Assembly (NCBI GenBank): GCA_900770655.1
Contig: CAAGLA010000057.1
Coordinates: 1-7,520 of the forward strand
Direction: 5' to 3'
Source of the DNA: Bacteroidaceae bacterium
GTDB taxonomy: Bacteria; Bacteroidota; Bacteroidia; Bacteroidales; Bacteroidaceae
Length of the DNA: 7,520 bases
The notes under the pieces are model-generated. The model saw only the letters and a list, made by a program, of their open reading frames with translations, had not been told where the DNA came from and did no database searches. Below, in pieces: positions 1-5,973 of this stretch. The translations under genes were made by a program, and so were the position numbers. Positions within the stretch are counted from its first letter, which is position 1, and every line of letters begins with the position of its first letter.

Positions 1-351
1 CACTTTATAGGTGAGTGCACCGAGGTGGGTATGTACCTTGCAATGAGCCGTCAGGCCGACCGTGAGGGTTATCCCGAAATAGCAGAGGCTTTCAAACGCT
101 ATGCTTGGGAAGAGGCTGAGCACGCTGCCAAGTTCGCAGAGTTGTTGGGCGATGTTGTTTGGGATACAAAGACCAATTTGGAAAAGAGAATGAATGCCGA
201 AGCTGAGGCGAATTCCGACAAATACCGTATTGCTAAGCGTGCGAAGGAGTTGAACCTCGATGCCATTCACGACACGGTTCACGAAATGGCTAAGGACGAG
301 GCCCGTCACGGCAAAGGCTTTGAAGGACTGTTCAACAGATATTTTAAATAA
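1..351 (+). CDS. Reverse-rubrerythrin / NADH peroxidase-type ferritin-like protein, 3' part (5' end outside window)
   Basis: The reading frame is open from base 1, so this is the C-terminal 116 residues of a longer protein whose start lies upstream; the GTG at 25 and ATG at 31 are internal codons. The visible part is a four-helix ferritin-like di-iron domain. A glutamate ligand sits in the GEC segment (window residue 5), an EEAEH motif at 37-41, and a second half-site E95...DEARH at 99-103. No rubredoxin CxxC pair follows this domain, and the protein ends just after it. That fits 'reverse' rubrerythrins, which carry the rubredoxin-like domain at the N-terminus (full length about 180-200 aa). 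Such proteins reduce hydrogen peroxide to water with electrons from NAD(P)H through flavo-redox partners in the cytoplasm of anaerobes. The N-terminal rubredoxin domain is inferred, not seen. About 28% of codons end in T, unlike mnmE at the other end of the window. Confidence 0.88.
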   Translation, partial: HFIGECTEVGMYLAMSRQADREGYPEIAEAFKRYAWEEAEHAAKFAELLGDVVWDTKTNLEKRMNAEAEANSDKYRIAKRAKELNLDAIHDTVHEMAKDEARHGKGFEGLFNRYFK

Positions 352-387
352 AAGAATTCGTAGTATTTGATTGTGTTTTGTGTGAAG

Positions 388-422
388 TTTCTCCTTCAGG
401 GGATTCACTTCTGAAGGAGAAA
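388..422 (+). terminator. 12-bp perfect hairpin after the rubrerythrin gene
   Basis: Arms 388-399 and 411-422 are perfect 12-bp inverted repeats with an 11-nt loop, 36 nt after the rubrerythrin stop. The A-rich 3' arm is followed by CAAAAATA rather than a T run, so this is either a weak intrinsic terminator or a 3'-end-protecting stem. The perfect pairing makes the structure itself very likely; its function is inferred from position. Confidence 0.5.
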
Positions 423-569
423 CAAAAATACAGCCGGGGAGTGCTGTGAATCTCCCGAAAACCCGAGTACAACCAACTTTTTTAAACAACTTAGAAAAAA
501 CGACTGAAAAGACTTATAAAGACCATAAATGATATTGTTTTAGTGAATGAATAGTGTTTGTAAATGTGT

Positions 570-605
570 CGTGCCGGCTGTAGTGATACACCCGGCACGT
601 TTTTT
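570..605 (+). terminator. Rho-independent terminator with GTGA tetraloop
   Basis: Arms CGTGCCGG (570-577) and CCGGCACG (592-599) form an 8-bp GC-rich stem. A C/C mismatch (578/591) and an inner 4-bp stem TGTA/TACA (579-582, 587-590) follow, closing a GTGA (GNRA-class) loop. Six T residues (600-605) come directly after the stem on the + strand, which is the classic intrinsic-terminator layout. On the - strand no T run follows, so it is oriented for + transcripts. It lies 218 nt after the rubrerythrin stop and could end a long 3' UTR or a separate small transcript. Confidence 0.75.
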
Positions 606-643
606 CTATGCTTGCGCTTGGCTTGCGCGGCTGCATTGTTGTT

Positions 644-1018
644 CTACTTCATAAATACAAAATAGACGGCCAGTATCAGGAACAGCACGGCTACAAGGTG
701 GTTCCATTGCAGCGATTCGCCTTTGAATAGAACCGAAACTATTACACCGAACACCAAGCACGAAATGACCTCCTGAATAACCTTCAGCTGCACAAGCGAG
801 AATGGACCGCCGTTTATTTCGGAGCCAATGCGGTTGGCCGGTATAAGGAACGAGTATTCGAGCAGTGCTATACACCAGCTTATGAGTACTATGAGCACTA
901 TCGACGTGTTTTGAGATATAATCTTCATATCCTGAAGCTTCAGGTTTCCGTACCACGCAAGTGTCATAAATGTATTCGATATAATTAGTAGTACGAGGGT
1001 GAGAATTACTTTTGTCAT
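644..1018 (-). CDS. DUF486 / DMT-family small membrane protein
   Basis: This 124-residue, very hydrophobic protein has about four predicted membrane helices (roughly 3-22, 38-58, 81-98 and 107-122). It carries the family signature EYSFLIPANRIG at 54-65, followed by FSLVQLKVIQEV at 73-84. This pattern matches PF04342 (DUF486), small proteins related to the drug/metabolite transporter superfamily and commonly annotated 'DMT family protein'. No substrate is established for the family, so a transport role is only inferred from the fold. The length is typical and the gene looks complete. Its ATG at 1018 lies 12 nt after the stop of ttcA on the same strand, so the two are probably cotranscribed. 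No clear Shine-Dalgarno sequence is seen, as is usual in Bacteroidota. Confidence 0.85.
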   Translation of the reverse strand: MTKVILTLVLLIISNTFMTLAWYGNLKLQDMKIISQNTSIVLIVLISWCIALLEYSFLIPANRIGSEINGGPFSLVQLKVIQEVISCLVFGVIVSVLFKGESLQWNHLVAVLFLILAVYFVFMK

Positions 1019-1030
1019 TGTATAATATTT

Positions 1031-1786
1031 TTACTGAGTTTTTTCTATTTTTGCAGGTAGCAGTGCGGGCTGTATGTTACCCATTGCCCCCCATAAGTTA
1101 TAACGCGCTTCGGGGTTAAGGCTTTCCAGTCTTTGGAGCATATCTTTCATAGCCTTGCGGTTGGTGCTGTCTTCGTAGGGGCAGTTCTTGTTTTGTGGCG
1201 GGAAGGAGCTTTCCCTCGCGTATGCTTCAATATCGCTTTCGTTCGTGAGGCATAGCGGACGAATGATGGTTATTGGGAATTTTTCCATTGTCATAACCGG
1301 TGACATTGCGCTGAATGTGCCTTGAAAGGTGATGTTCATAAGCATTGTTTCAATGAAGTCGTCCATATTGTGCCCGAGCGCTATTTTGTTGCATCCTTTC
1401 TCTTGTGCCAGCGTGAAAAGTGCTTTGCGCCTGTTCCACGAACAGAGAAAACAGGGCGACTTGCGGGTGTCTGTAGAGGAGTTGAACCCGCTCTCGAGAA
1501 GGTGGAATTCAACCCCCAGACCACTGCAGAATTCTCTCAGGTATTCAATGTTTGCTTTGTAAGGTATATTTACCATTGTTACGTGTGCTGCAACTATGGA
1601 TATGCTTGGCTTGAAGATGCGGCTTCTTTCGGCCAGAAGCTGAAGCAGTGTCAGTGAATCTTTTCCGCCCGAAAGAGCTACCAGAATCTTGTCGCCGTCG
1701 TTGAACATTGAGTAGCCGAGTGTGGCGCGTCCGAACTGTTTTCTTATCTTTTTGTATAGGAGTTGCTGTTCTGTGTACTTGGCCAT
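1031..1786 (-). CDS. ttcA: TtcA-family tRNA 2-thiocytidine synthetase (PP-loop ATPase)
   Basis: This 251-residue cytoplasmic enzyme has the N-type ATP pyrophosphatase PP-loop SGGKDS at 39-44. It also has the TtcA-type cysteine pair in PCFLC (C112, C115), the segment KIALGHNMDD (134-143), and a further cysteine in NCPY (C202), at the place where E. coli TtcA has its third iron-sulfur ligand. TtcA adenylates and thiolates cytidine 32 of certain tRNAs using an oxygen-sensitive [4Fe-4S] cluster and sulfur delivered by a cysteine desulfurase. At 251 aa it is shorter than the ~310-aa enterobacterial protein, mostly at the termini, as in many TtcA-like proteins of anaerobes. The ATG at 1786 gives a start close to the family core. 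It is the first gene of a - strand pair with the DUF486 gene. A related PP-loop tRNA thiolase specificity cannot be excluded. A weak -7-like box lies at about 1808-1815 on the - strand (TAACTTCG, one or two bases off TAnnTTTG). Confidence 0.8.
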   Translation of the reverse strand: MAKYTEQQLLYKKIRKQFGRATLGYSMFNDGDKILVALSGGKDSLTLLQLLAERSRIFKPSISIVAAHVTMVNIPYKANIEYLREFCSGLGVEFHLLESGFNSSTDTRKSPCFLCSWNRRKALFTLAQEKGCNKIALGHNMDDFIETMLMNITFQGTFSAMSPVMTMEKFPITIIRPLCLTNESDIEAYARESSFPPQNKNCPYEDSTNRKAMKDMLQRLESLNPEARYNLWGAMGNIQPALLPAKIEKTQ

Positions 1787-1952
1787 TGTCGTTTTTGCTT
1801 TTGCGTCGCGAAGTTAATGAAAATCGTTCTTTTATTGTGTGTGTGGCTCTCTCTTTTTTGCTCGTTTCTGCAATATGCCGCCGGCAAAGTGCGTTTTTTT
1901 CTTAATTTATATAAAAAAGAGCGCAGATGCGCCTGTTTTTATATTTTATTTA

Positions 1953-1960
1953 TATATTTG
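1953..1960 (+). promoter_or_regulatory. Bacteroidota -7 box, distal candidate (TATATTTG)
   Basis: This is an exact match to the Bacteroides sigma-ABfr -7 consensus TAnnTTTG. It would place the transcript start near 1967 and leave a leader of about 60 nt before the ATG at 2030. The expected -33 TTTG is not clear; only a T-rich run (1935-1940) lies upstream at a shorter distance than usual. The box overlaps the palindrome at 1960-1971 by one base. Confidence 0.4.
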
Positions 1961-1990
1961 CGGTAAACCGCGAATATTGGCTGTTTAAAG

Positions 1991-1998
1991 TATGTTTG
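1991..1998 (+). promoter_or_regulatory. Bacteroidota -7 box, proximal candidate (TATGTTTG)
   Basis: This is a second exact TAnnTTTG match, giving a start near 2005 and a leader of about 25 nt, which is typical. No good -33 TTTG is found at the usual 19-21 nt spacing. The bases after it (GCGCGGTAA) resemble those after the distal box (CGGTAA), so the two boxes look like a partial duplication. Confidence 0.4.
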
Positions 1999-2029
1999 CG
2001 CGGTAATTAAAATAAAAAATACGGTTGTA

Positions 2030-3463
2030 ATGAGAATATTGTTTTTATCATTCATATTGAGTTTTGTCGCTCTCTTTTCCTCTTCGGCGCAGAGCAAGAA
2101 CGAAGCAAAGGCTCTGTTCGAACAGGGCAAGTATGCCGAAGCAAAGCCTCTTTTCAAGGCTCTTTACGAGGCTACGCCGTCGAACAGCGAGTATAACTAT
2201 TGGTATGCTGTCTGCTGCTTAGAGACAAACGACACGGTGGATGTCGGCAGTATGCTCGAATTTGCAGTGTCGCGCAGAATAACCAACGCCTACCGTTACT
2301 TGGGCGATTACTATCTGCGTAACCATAACTATATCGATGCCGGCAGAATGTATGACGAATTTGCCGGAAAGACGAGGAGCGATTCTCTGCGTGCCCTTGC
2401 CCGCAGCAAACAGAACCTTGCCGACAGACTTGTGCGTATGGTGAAGAATACTGAGGTAATCTGTTTCATTGACAGTGTTGTGCTCGATGAGGAGGATTTT
2501 CTTGCGGCATATTGTATAGGCGACGATGCCGGTGTAGTTATGTCGTGTGCCGAATATTTTGAAGATGCCTATAGCCCCGGCTATGTGAACGAGACAGAGC
2601 GCGGGCTCGATGTATATTTCTCCGAAGAGAACGAGGATTCAATACCGCTTTTGAAGCTATACCATAGCAGCAAGGTGGGCGACGAGTGGGGCACTCCCGA
2701 AGAGTTGCAGGGATTCGATACTCGGGGAAATGACAACTACCCCTATATGCTTTCCGACGGTGTTACCCTTTACTTTGCAAGTGACGGCGAAGGCTCTATT
2801 GGCGGGTACGACCTCTTTATGTCGCGTATGGACACCGAAACAGGCCGTTTCTTCAGGCCCGACCATTTGGGTATGCCTTTCAACTCGTTGGCAAACGACT
2901 ATATGCTGGTCATTAACGATGTAGTGAATTTAGGTTGGTTTGCCACCGACCGTAACCAGCCCGAAGGCAAGGTGTGTGTCTATCTCTTTATCCCTAACCC
3001 GGAAAGAGTCAAATACAATGTCGATGAACTGGGGTATGACAAGGTGCTGGAGTTTTCGTACATAGCTTCTATAGCCTCTACACATACCGATGCCAACGCC
3101 GTGCGCAACGCAAGGCGACAGATAATGATGCTGCTATACGAAGGCGATATGGCTACAAGGGAAGGCGATTTTCTTTTTGTCATCGATGATGTGCGCGACT
3201 ATACCAAACTATCCGACTTCAGGAGCGAGAATGCCCGTAACCTTTTCTCGCAGTGGCGTAGAAGGTGCGAACAGCTGCAGGAAAGCATTCTGGACTTGGA
3301 GCAGATGCGCGAAGAGTACAGCACCGCTACAGCCCAACGCAGAAACTCTATGCGCGAGGCTATTCTCGACCTCGAAGCGGCTGTTGAGAATGAAGGCGTG
3401 GCATTGGAAGAGATGGAACTTGAGATAAGGCGCATTGAACAGGCTGCGCTCTATAACAGATAA
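2030..3463 (+). CDS. Exported TPR / PD40 beta-propeller / coiled-coil protein, operon with NfeD and FloA
   Basis: This 477-residue protein has a Sec signal peptide: a basic R2, a hydrophobic stretch at 3-16, and a probable cleavage after SSSA at residue 20. A TPR-like helical region follows (about 23-135, with the classic ALFEQGKYAEAKPLFK pattern at 28-43). PD40/WD40-like propeller strands come next (about 190-320, with GNDNYPYMLSDGVTLYFASDG at 233-253, GGYDLFMSR at 258-266 and GWFATDR at 302-308). A charged C-terminal coiled coil spans about 398-473. No lipobox cysteine follows the signal peptide. TPR-PD40 modules are typical of Bacteroidota envelope proteins that usually end in an OmpA peptidoglycan-binding domain. 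That domain is absent here and a coiled coil takes its place. Location is therefore probably periplasmic; function is unknown. The stop is 19 nt before the NfeD gene, and the context points to a role near the FloA membrane platform (inference). Confidence 0.8.
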   Translation: MRILFLSFILSFVALFSSSAQSKNEAKALFEQGKYAEAKPLFKALYEATPSNSEYNYWYAVCCLETNDTVDVGSMLEFAVSRRITNAYRYLGDYYLRNHNYIDAGRMYDEFAGKTRSDSLRALARSKQNLADRLVRMVKNTEVICFIDSVVLDEEDFLAAYCIGDDAGVVMSCAEYFEDAYSPGYVNETERGLDVYFSEENEDSIPLLKLYHSSKVGDEWGTPEELQGFDTRGNDNYPYMLSDGVTLYFASDGEGSIGGYDLFMSRMDTETGRFFRPDHLGMPFNSLANDYMLVINDVVNLGWFATDRNQPEGKVCVYLFIPNPERVKYNVDELGYDKVLEFSYIASIASTHTDANAVRNARRQIMMLLYEGDMATREGDFLFVIDDVRDYTKLSDFRSENARNLFSQWRRRCEQLQESILDLEQMREEYSTATAQRRNSMREAILDLEAAVENEGVALEEMELEIRRIEQAALYNR

Positions 3464-3482
3464 ATTATAATAAAAAAAAGAT

Positions 3483-3950
3483 ATGGGAATAGGAATTGTT
3501 GTGTTGCTTGTTGTTTTGGCAACAGTACTTATGTTGGTCGAGGTGGTCTTTATCCCCGGGTTCGGCATCACAGGCTTTGCCGGAGCTTTGGCTATGATAG
3601 GTTCGGTCTTCTATGCCTTCTTCGAGGTGAGCAATCTTGCCGGTTGGGTGACACTCGTTGTGGTGGGGATGATATGCATAGCTCTCTTTATGTGGGCTCT
3701 GTATGGCAAATCGCTCGACAAGGTGGCGCTTAAGAAGAAGATAGATTCAAAGGTAGACGTTGTAGATGTAAAGAGATTCTCTGTGGGCGACCGCGGAGTG
3801 GCAAAGACACGCCTTGCTCTGATTGGTGAAGCTATAATAAATGGCGAAACTGTAGAGGTGAAGTCGGAAATGGGTTTCATCAACGAAGGTGAAAAGGTGG
3901 AGATTATACGCGTTGCCATAGACTCTATCTATGTAAGGAAAATAGATTAA
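3483..3950 (+). CDS. Short NfeD-like membrane protein
   Basis: This 155-residue protein has three predicted membrane helices (about 4-24, 32-48 and 53-75). A linker and a soluble C-terminal beta-rich OB-fold domain of the NfeD type (about 97-155) follow. The C-terminal domain has the family's pattern: GxxGxAxTxLxxxGxAxxxG at 102-121, VEVKSEMGFINEGEKVEII at 124-142, and a final YVRK strand. It lacks the N-terminal ClpP-like serine protease of long NfeD proteins, so it is the short (NfeD1b-like) form. Short NfeD proteins are almost always encoded next to an SPFH/flotillin gene and are thought to help assemble or modulate the flotillin platform in the cytoplasmic membrane. That is exactly the context here, with floA 19 nt downstream. 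The ATG follows an A-rich leader without a Shine-Dalgarno sequence. The gene looks intact. Confidence 0.88.
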   Translation: MGIGIVVLLVVLATVLMLVEVVFIPGFGITGFAGALAMIGSVFYAFFEVSNLAGWVTLVVVGMICIALFMWALYGKSLDKVALKKKIDSKVDVVDVKRFSVGDRGVAKTRLALIGEAIINGETVEVKSEMGFINEGEKVEIIRVAIDSIYVRKID

Positions 3951-3969
3951 TAACATAAAATAAACTATT

Positions 3970-4941
3970 ATGGGAAATACAGAAAGTATCTATCTGATTG
4001 CCGGAATTGTTGTGGGAGCTATAATACTCCTATCAATATTCTTCCACTATGTGCCGTTCGTGCTATGGCTGTCGGCAAAGGTTTCGGGAGTGCAAATATC
4101 GTTGATGCAGCTCTTCTTGATGCGTATCCGTAACGTTCCGCCATCGGATATCGTTCAGGCGATGATTGAGGCTCACAAGGCCGGTCTTGAAAATATAACA
4201 CGCGACAGCCTCGAAGCTCACTTCCTTGCCGGAGGTAACGTGGAGAAGGTTGTGCACGCGCTCGTGTCGGCATCAAAGGCAAATATAGAACTTACATTTC
4301 AAATGGCAACCGCCATTGACCTTGCAGGCCGCGATGTGTTCGAGGCTGTGCAGATGTCGGTGAACCCTAAGGTTATAGATACACCTCACGTTACTGCGGT
4401 GGCAAAGGACGGTATTCAACTGATTGCCATTGCCCGCGTAACAGTGCGTGCCAATATCAAACGTCTTGTCGGCGGTGCCGGCGAAGATACCGTGCTTGCA
4501 CGTGTAGGCGAGGGCATTGTCTCTTCTATCGGTTCGGCCGAAAGCCACAAGGCGGTGCTCGAGAACCCCGATTCAATATCGAAACTTGTGCTTAAGAAGG
4601 GCCTCGATGCCGGTACAGCATTCGAGATTCTCTCCATTGACATTGCCGATATTGATATAGGCAAGAACATTGGTGCCGCATTGCAGATAGACCAAGCGAA
4701 TGCCGACAAGAATATCGCTCAGGCAAAAGCCGAGGAGCGCCGTGCAATGGCAGTGGCTCTTGAACAGGAGAACAAGGCCCGCGCACAGGAGGCCCGCGCA
4801 CACGTTATTGAGGCCGAGGCCGAAGTGCCCAAAGCTATGGCCGAAGCATTCCGCAACGGTAATCTTGGCATAATGGACTACTACCGTATGAAAAACATAC
4901 AGGCCGACACCGCTATGCGCGATAACATAGCAAAAGAGTAA
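3970..4941 (+). CDS. floA: Flotillin-like protein FloA
   Basis: This 323-residue protein starts with a hydrophobic membrane-inserting segment (about 8-34). An SPFH/band-7-like domain follows (about 40-230; note MRIRNVPP at 51-58, VDTPHV-like IDTPHVTAVAKDGIQ at 136-150, and RVTVRANIKRLVGG at 156-169). Next is an Ala/Glu-rich coiled coil (about 240-295) and a short C-terminal tail (NGNLGIMDYYRMKN, 296-309). Length and motif order match the FloA (former UPF0365, B. subtilis YqfA) family of ~330 aa. FloA oligomerises at the cytoplasmic face into functional membrane microdomains that influence membrane fluidity, protein secretion and signalling complexes. It directly follows its usual partner, NfeD, with a 19-nt gap. 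The ATG at 3970 is the only start that keeps the membrane segment whole. No terminator is visible after its stop, so transcription may continue into the next gene. Confidence 0.93.
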   Translation: MGNTESIYLIAGIVVGAIILLSIFFHYVPFVLWLSAKVSGVQISLMQLFLMRIRNVPPSDIVQAMIEAHKAGLENITRDSLEAHFLAGGNVEKVVHALVSASKANIELTFQMATAIDLAGRDVFEAVQMSVNPKVIDTPHVTAVAKDGIQLIAIARVTVRANIKRLVGGAGEDTVLARVGEGIVSSIGSAESHKAVLENPDSISKLVLKKGLDAGTAFEILSIDIADIDIGKNIGAALQIDQANADKNIAQAKAEERRAMAVALEQENKARAQEARAHVIEAEAEVPKAMAEAFRNGNLGIMDYYRMKNIQADTAMRDNIAKE

Positions 4942-4979
4942 CTGCCGGCTACGGAATTAAAAAAACATTTGTTGCATAG

Positions 4980-4987
4980 TATAATTG
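4980..4987 (+). promoter_or_regulatory. Weak -7-like box before the nucleoside phosphorylase gene
   Basis: TATAATTG differs from TAnnTTTG at one base and would start transcription near 4993, about 17 nt before the ATG. A TTTG at 4968-4971 is too close to act as a normal -33 element. The 68-nt gap from floA without a terminator makes read-through an equally good explanation. Confidence 0.2.
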
Positions 4988-5009
4988 TAGAATTAAAGAA
5001 GAGTTGATT

Positions 5010-5888
5010 ATGAAGCGTTATTTCCCTCCTTCGGAACTGCTCATAGAGCCAAACGGGGCAGTTTACCATTTGGGAGTAAAACCAGAGCAGTTGGCCGATA
5101 AAGTGATTCTTGTAGGCGACCCCGGGCGCGTGCCTTTGGTTGCATCGTTTTTCAGTGAGCAGGAGTGCGATATACAGCACCGCGAGTTCCGTACCATAAC
5201 AGGTACATACTGCGGAAAGCGCATAACGGTAGTCTCTACAGGTATAGGTTGCGACAATGTAGATATTGTGGTGAACGAGATTGATGCACTTGCGAATATC
5301 GACTTTGCCACACGCTACGAAAAGGATACTCTGCGCAAGCTGCAGATGGTACGCATAGGTACCTGTGGAGGCTTGCAGCCGCACACACCCGTGGGCACAT
5401 ATATATGTTCGGCAAAGTCGGTGGGCTTCGACGGCCTTCTTAACTTCTATGCCGGGCGCAACGAAGTGTGCGACCTGCCAATGGAACGCGCACTGCTCAA
5501 CCACTTGGGGTGGAGCGGCAATATGTGCCAGCCGGCACCATACGTAATTGCGGCCGATGAAGAACTTGTTGAGCGCATAGCAAAAGAGGATATGGTACGA
5601 GGCGTCACAATAGCCTGCGGAGGCTTCTTCGGCCCGCAAGGACGTCGCCTGCGTGTGCCGCTTGCCGACCCTCACCAGAACGAGAAGATAGAGACGTTCC
5701 TCTACAATGGGCTGCAGATAACCAACTTCGAAATGGAGAGTTCGGCACTGGCCGGGTTGGCAGCACTAATGGGGCACCAAGCAGTTACAGTGTGCCTTGT
5801 CATAGCCAACCGCCGCGCAAAAGAGGCAAATGTCGACTACGACGCAAAGATGAAAGAGCTCATAAAGACAGTGCTCGACAGAATTTAA
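5010..5888 (+). CDS. udp: Uridine phosphorylase-family nucleoside phosphorylase
   Basis: This 292-residue cytoplasmic enzyme belongs to the PNP/UDP phosphorylase family (PF01048). It shows the phosphate-site GDPGR at 36-40, RIGTCGG at 115-121 (corresponding to the Arg and Thr phosphate and ribose contacts of E. coli Udp), and FFGPQGR at 206-212. It also has the ribose-binding EMES at 241-244 and a late arginine (R268/R269). The Gln-x-Arg element in GPQGR corresponds to the uracil-recognition Gln/Arg pair of uridine phosphorylases (FYEGQGR in human UPP1). It therefore favours uridine over purine nucleosides. The reaction is phosphorolysis of uridine to uracil and ribose-1-phosphate. I chose the ATG at 5010 behind the purine-rich AAAGAAGAG; an in-frame TTG at 5004 would add only two residues. 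Codon use is T-rich at the start and T-poor toward the 3' end. Exact substrate preference (uridine, deoxyuridine or thymidine) is not settled by sequence. Confidence 0.82.
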   Translation: MKRYFPPSELLIEPNGAVYHLGVKPEQLADKVILVGDPGRVPLVASFFSEQECDIQHREFRTITGTYCGKRITVVSTGIGCDNVDIVVNEIDALANIDFATRYEKDTLRKLQMVRIGTCGGLQPHTPVGTYICSAKSVGFDGLLNFYAGRNEVCDLPMERALLNHLGWSGNMCQPAPYVIAADEELVERIAKEDMVRGVTIACGGFFGPQGRRLRVPLADPHQNEKIETFLYNGLQITNFEMESSALAGLAALMGHQAVTVCLVIANRRAKEANVDYDAKMKELIKTVLDRI

Positions 5889-5924
5889 AGAATATAATTA
5901 TTCCTGCACATATCAATGGTTGCC

Positions 5925-5953
5925 TTGCGGCACTCCGTTGGTATGTGCTTTTG
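5925..5953 (+). promoter_or_regulatory. Possible promoter of mnmE
   Basis: TTG at 5925-5927 and TGTGCTTTTG with a TGnnTTTG-like box (5946-5953) are 18 nt apart. This approximates the Bacteroidota -33/-7 arrangement with one mismatch in the -7 box. It would start transcription near 5960, leaving a very short leader before the ATG at 5974. The 85-nt spacer from the upstream stop shows no terminator, so this is tentative. Confidence 0.22.
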
Positions 5954-5973
5954 TGACAGATTACAGCAACAGA

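Larger units (their letters stand above)
352..643. other. Convergent intergenic region (292 nt) with two hairpins, no gene seen
   Basis: This is the stretch between the ends of the rubrerythrin gene (+) and the DUF486 gene (-). It holds the perfect 12-bp hairpin and the T-tailed terminator listed separately. No credible ORF or tRNA is visible. The middle (about 423-565) is A-rich. A short direct repeat GCTTGCGC occurs at 610-617 and 621-628, just beyond the - strand stop codon. The presence of two separate + strand stems leaves room for a small RNA ending at 605, but no convincing promoter for one was found. Confidence 0.5.
1787..2029. promoter_or_regulatory. Divergent promoter region between ttcA and the TPR/PD40 operon
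   Basis: This 243-nt A/T-rich spacer separates two divergently transcribed units. It holds two exact TAnnTTTG boxes on the + strand (listed separately). It also holds two interrupted palindromes of identical architecture (5-bp arms, 2-bp spacer): GCGCAgaTGCGC at 1921-1932 and GCGGTaaACCGC at 1960-1971, with centres 39 bp apart. These could be operator half-site pairs or small hairpins. No ORF in the spacer looks real. Confidence 0.5.

Noticed and set aside
644..956. A second - strand frame (606-956) overlapping the DUF486 gene
   Set aside because: It is out of frame with the clearly membrane-type DUF486 protein and shows no domain.
1322..1657. + strand open frame opposite ttcA
   Set aside because: It is an antisense shadow. 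The PP-loop and cysteine motifs lie on the - strand.
4881..5675. 264-codon open frame on the - strand over the phosphorylase gene
   Set aside because: It overlaps a clear phosphorylase with all its motifs, and the translation is His/Cys/Tyr-rich and shows no known fold.
5920..5973. Extension of mnmE to the TTG at 5920
   Set aside because: The added 18 residues do not resemble MnmE N-termini, whereas the ATG at 5974 gives the family start exactly.
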